DNA of 64,000 bases. It comes from Trichoplax adhaerens. Lineage: Eukaryota; Placozoa; Uniplacotomia; Trichoplacea; Trichoplacidae. A program made the translations under genes and the position numbers. The stretch covers positions 5,979,950-6,043,949 of the forward strand of contig NW_002060943.1 in the NCBI RefSeq assembly GCF_000150275.1. Direction: 5' to 3'. Each line of letters begins with the position of its first letter. The stretch's first letter is position 1. Under the pieces are notes generated by a model. The model had not been told where the DNA came from. It saw only the letters and a program-made list of their open reading frames with translations, and did no database searches. This document shows positions 61,145 to 64,000 of this stretch, piece by piece.

Positions 61145-64000
61145 TTATAAATTTCCCAATGTGTTTCTGGTTCTTTCAGCATCAATTATGCCTACGTTAT
61201 TTTTTGTTGCGAGTATAGTCTTTCTTATATCTACAGTGCCCAAATTATTTCGCCTTTGGACAGATCCTCCAACTTTATTTGAGAGACTTTTTGTCAAACA
61301 AATTCGACATCCTAACTCAGGAACACATATCTTATGAAAAGCATGACCTATACATAAAGTATTAGAGCAAGCACAATTACAAACAATACCATCAAATAAG
61401 GTAAGTGAAATGTTGCATAATTATACCACAGTCAAAGGCAGCTAGTCCTTCTATATGTGTAGAAACATCCTCAGTTAACGGAACCTGGCATATAGGACAG
61501 GGACTATATAAAGTCAAAAAGCAACAGCAAATAACAGTTATCAGAAATTCACTTTCTTCTAAGATCGTTATAATTAGATGATAAATGAATAAGAAATAAA
61601 CTAGTTTTTTTATTCTATTAGCTGTGTTACCTTTGTATATCTACGGTTGTTCCCCACTGACAAGCTTTATTAAAAATAATAGTGATATATTTTAGCAATT
61701 AGAATGAAAATTTAAAATTAATGAGAAGTGCGCATACCCATATTTTCAGGTGACCGAAACATTTTTGCCGCTTCCTCGTAGTAAGCCTGCAATATGGATG
61801 ATCATCTTTATTCTGCAACTTACATTTAACATTGCAATAGTGATCGAAGTATAGTAACATAGTTGCACGATACAAACCATTAAATTCGGATCTTCTAAAT
61901 CTTGCTTAGAAAGATTGCTAGCTTTCTCTACCTCATTTATAGCGAGTATCTATTTTGTATGAAGTTATTAAATTGAGAAAGTCTTAATCATCATATAAAA
62001 ATTGGTTAAAATGAGACTACTCCAATAACGATAAATTAGGCAGGATAAAATCGTCATTAAAAACTAGTAAGTCATGCTTACATGGTGCGGTAAAGATTCA
62101 CTTTGTTGGAGCCAATAAAATGCATCTACATGTTCAAGGATTTCGTAAACTGCAGATCTAGTAGTAACGATTCATACAGTTTTAAATGCAAGATCAAAAA
62201 ATTGATGAACAATTTCAGAAAATACTTTTATAGCTTACTCCTCTTGTTTTTCAAGTACGGCTATATCCATTATTTTAGCGAAAAATGTAGAAGGCAAGTA
62301 ATTGCCTTCAAGTTTCAGTTCGGAAAGGATTTGTAATGCAGTACGTGAACCTTGCACATTTAACAACCGTAAAATGGCATCTTCCCAGGTTATACTAACA
62401 GACCAAAAAATACCATTATCCAAAGTGATATTCTCTGGCAGCTGCTTATTGCAGCTTAAACAGTGCAATGTGACTGATTTGATTTCTTTCCCATCTTCAT
62501 TTCGCAAGTGGAGCTTTCGATACAAGATCAACTTTCTTAGGAATAGTGACCAACTTTCTAAGTTATCAACTAAAAAATCTTAACAACAAAGTTTTGAACT
62601 ATTTTAGTTTTTGCGTATTAGAGATGTACAGAAAATTGCTATAAAACATGAAAGAACTTTAATTGTTTGCGTATCACAGGAAATTATACCGGATGTGAAA
62701 TGCATTCTAAAATCTATTGTTCTAACCTTCCTTGAATAGTGCCTTATCCATTTTATTATAGATCAAATTGGCATCTCCTAATTGTGTAGCACACGCTACC
62801 GCTTCATCTAACATTTCTAAATGTAAGCATAAACGAATATATCCAATCCAGTATCTAATAAAGTAAATAAATGCCAGTTAGACTAAAAGTTTTCTTAGTG
62901 AATTCTATATTTTTGAATAATTATTCGAAAGCAGTCATTAGCAGCTATACTTACCCACTAGTTCTGCAGACCTTAAGTAAACTTCGTTTGGTGTGGGATG
63001 ACTTAATTACATTTAAACATAAATCTAACATTTCATCGATGAACTCTTGTCCTCCCCAGCTGTAAAGATGAGCTCCACTCCTATGAATGAATGGCATGCG
63101 ATGTATATTATCAAATAATATTAATGAAATTTAAAGATAATCTTAAACACCGACCTTGGATGACTACACAGACATTTCAAAGCAATTTCTGAACTATTTT
63201 TTGCATCCACGTATAGCATCGCCTCGAAAAAGAATACCACGCTGTCGTGATCGTTGCAAAAGCGTCGAAGTGCCTTCTTTCTCAACTTTAAGTTTAATGG
63301 TATATTCGTCCAGTAGCGAGAAAATGCTTTGTAAACAGTCGATATCTGCTCTTCTTTCTCTTGAAATGAATAAAATTCTACTTCATAGATTCTCATCATA
63401 AATAACTGAGCAATTTCCCAAAGATCAATATTTGATCGTACACTAGATAATAGTTCAGATATTATCATCGGATCTTCTTTAATTTTTCTAAAAATAAAAA
63501 ACACATGCAATATGTAAGAAACTAAAAATAAATGGAGCGATAATTTTACAGATATCCGTATTTTAAAGCAAGCATAGGAGTCCTATGACTGATAATTATA
63601 ATCAATTTTTCTGCGACGCACCTGTAAATCAAATATAGTAGGTTTAATTCCTCTCCATCTGCGTTCCTTAATTGTTTCGAAAGTTCTTGTCTTACTGTTA
63701 TACCTACAAATATGATTAATCAATACTGAAAATTTTACCTCACGATGAAGCACTATAAATCTGATGCGATATTTTATCCTTACCTTTACACAAACAATTG
63801 ATAAGCGCCTGATATGTAATGGTTTTGTGATTAAATCGTAAAGCTAATGAGCCCCGTACGTGCTTCAAGTCCAAGAGATAAAAGTACCGACATAAAAACA
63901 CTGCAGCTTGAAAATCCTGGATACTATCATTATTCCAGTCACCATTAGGCGATGACACATACTGAAATAGCGATTTCTTGTCGATACCTTGATCACTAAC
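61145..64000 (-). CDS. C-terminal part of a large helical-repeat protein with a RING-like finger (5' end outside window)
   Basis: Exons, minus strand: 64000(edge)-63784, 63703-63622, 63487-63155, 63080-62955, 62854-62727, 62569-62239, 62157-62082, 61949-61878, 61786-61738, 61664-61631, 61503-61427, 61347-61145 (stop); up to 575 residues in phase. The upstream edge of the first exon is unknown. Most of it is Leu-rich helical sequence (e.g. WIGYIRLCLHLEMLDEAVAC, LRKLILYRKLHL) with a CLSCNKQL cysteine pair. Near the end is a finger CPICQVPL...FDCGHAFHKICVPELGCRICLTK, followed by a tail of about 55 residues. Helical solenoid plus C-terminal RING suggests a membrane-trafficking tether such as HPS5 or the VPS8/11/18/41 group, but I do not recognise a specific orthologue. 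Gene structure is well supported; the family call is not. Confidence 0.75.

Overview
This is an AT-rich eukaryotic window. The genes are compact, with short GT-AG introns, clear animal orthologues and no operons. The gene set includes a Shaw-type potassium channel, a PRAS40/Lobe homologue, an adiponectin-receptor homologue, nucleobindins and Twinkle. Short introns, small genes and AT-rich spacers suggest an early-branching animal; a placozoan (Trichoplax/Hoilungia type) is my best guess, but that is inference and no sequence search was run. All exon models were built by hand from splice signals, reading phase and remembered protein families.

Layout. 1-1322: palindrome-rich spacer. 1323-5474 (+): PHRF1-like RING/PHD protein whose 3' end is lost in a 50-N gap. 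9657-13301 (+): two-exon Kv3/Shaw channel. 15721-20558 (+): ten-exon PRAS40/Lobe homologue (mTORC1 regulator). 22411-23486 (+): RNA polymerase I subunit RPA43. 24283-27831 (-): 15-exon Twinkle mitochondrial helicase that keeps a cysteine-rich primase-type N-terminus. 31441-32994 (+): intronless CYP4-like P450. 34904-36363 (-): ribosomal protein uL15/RPL27A with an ATG-only first exon. 37642-39917 (+): C2-cap HAD phosphatase (PGP/PDXP type). 41045-42514 (-), perhaps with a first exon near 46.7 kb: adiponectin receptor. 49334-53393 and 55425-57571 (-): two tandem nucleobindin paralogues with the same intron layout. 61145-64000 (-): C-terminal part of a large helical-repeat protein ending in a RING-like finger, open at the window edge.

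The most striking unexplained signal is a family of dense self-complementary tracts built from alternating GTAC-centred palindromes (core TACTGTACAGTA). They sit in the spacers and mostly lie 0.1-0.8 kb upstream of gene starts (PHRF1, PRAS40, RPA43, Twinkle, RPL27A, the HAD phosphatase, nucleobindin B). They are missing or sparse in the three convergent 3'/3' spacers and upstream of the potassium channel and nucleobindin A. One tract lies inside a tandem duplication whose two copies differ by gain or loss of palindrome units.

The genes are mostly unrelated housekeeping and signalling genes. The only clear gene cluster is the nucleobindin tandem pair. PRAS40, RPA43 and RPL27A all relate to growth and ribosome production, but nothing in the sequence shows that they are co-regulated.
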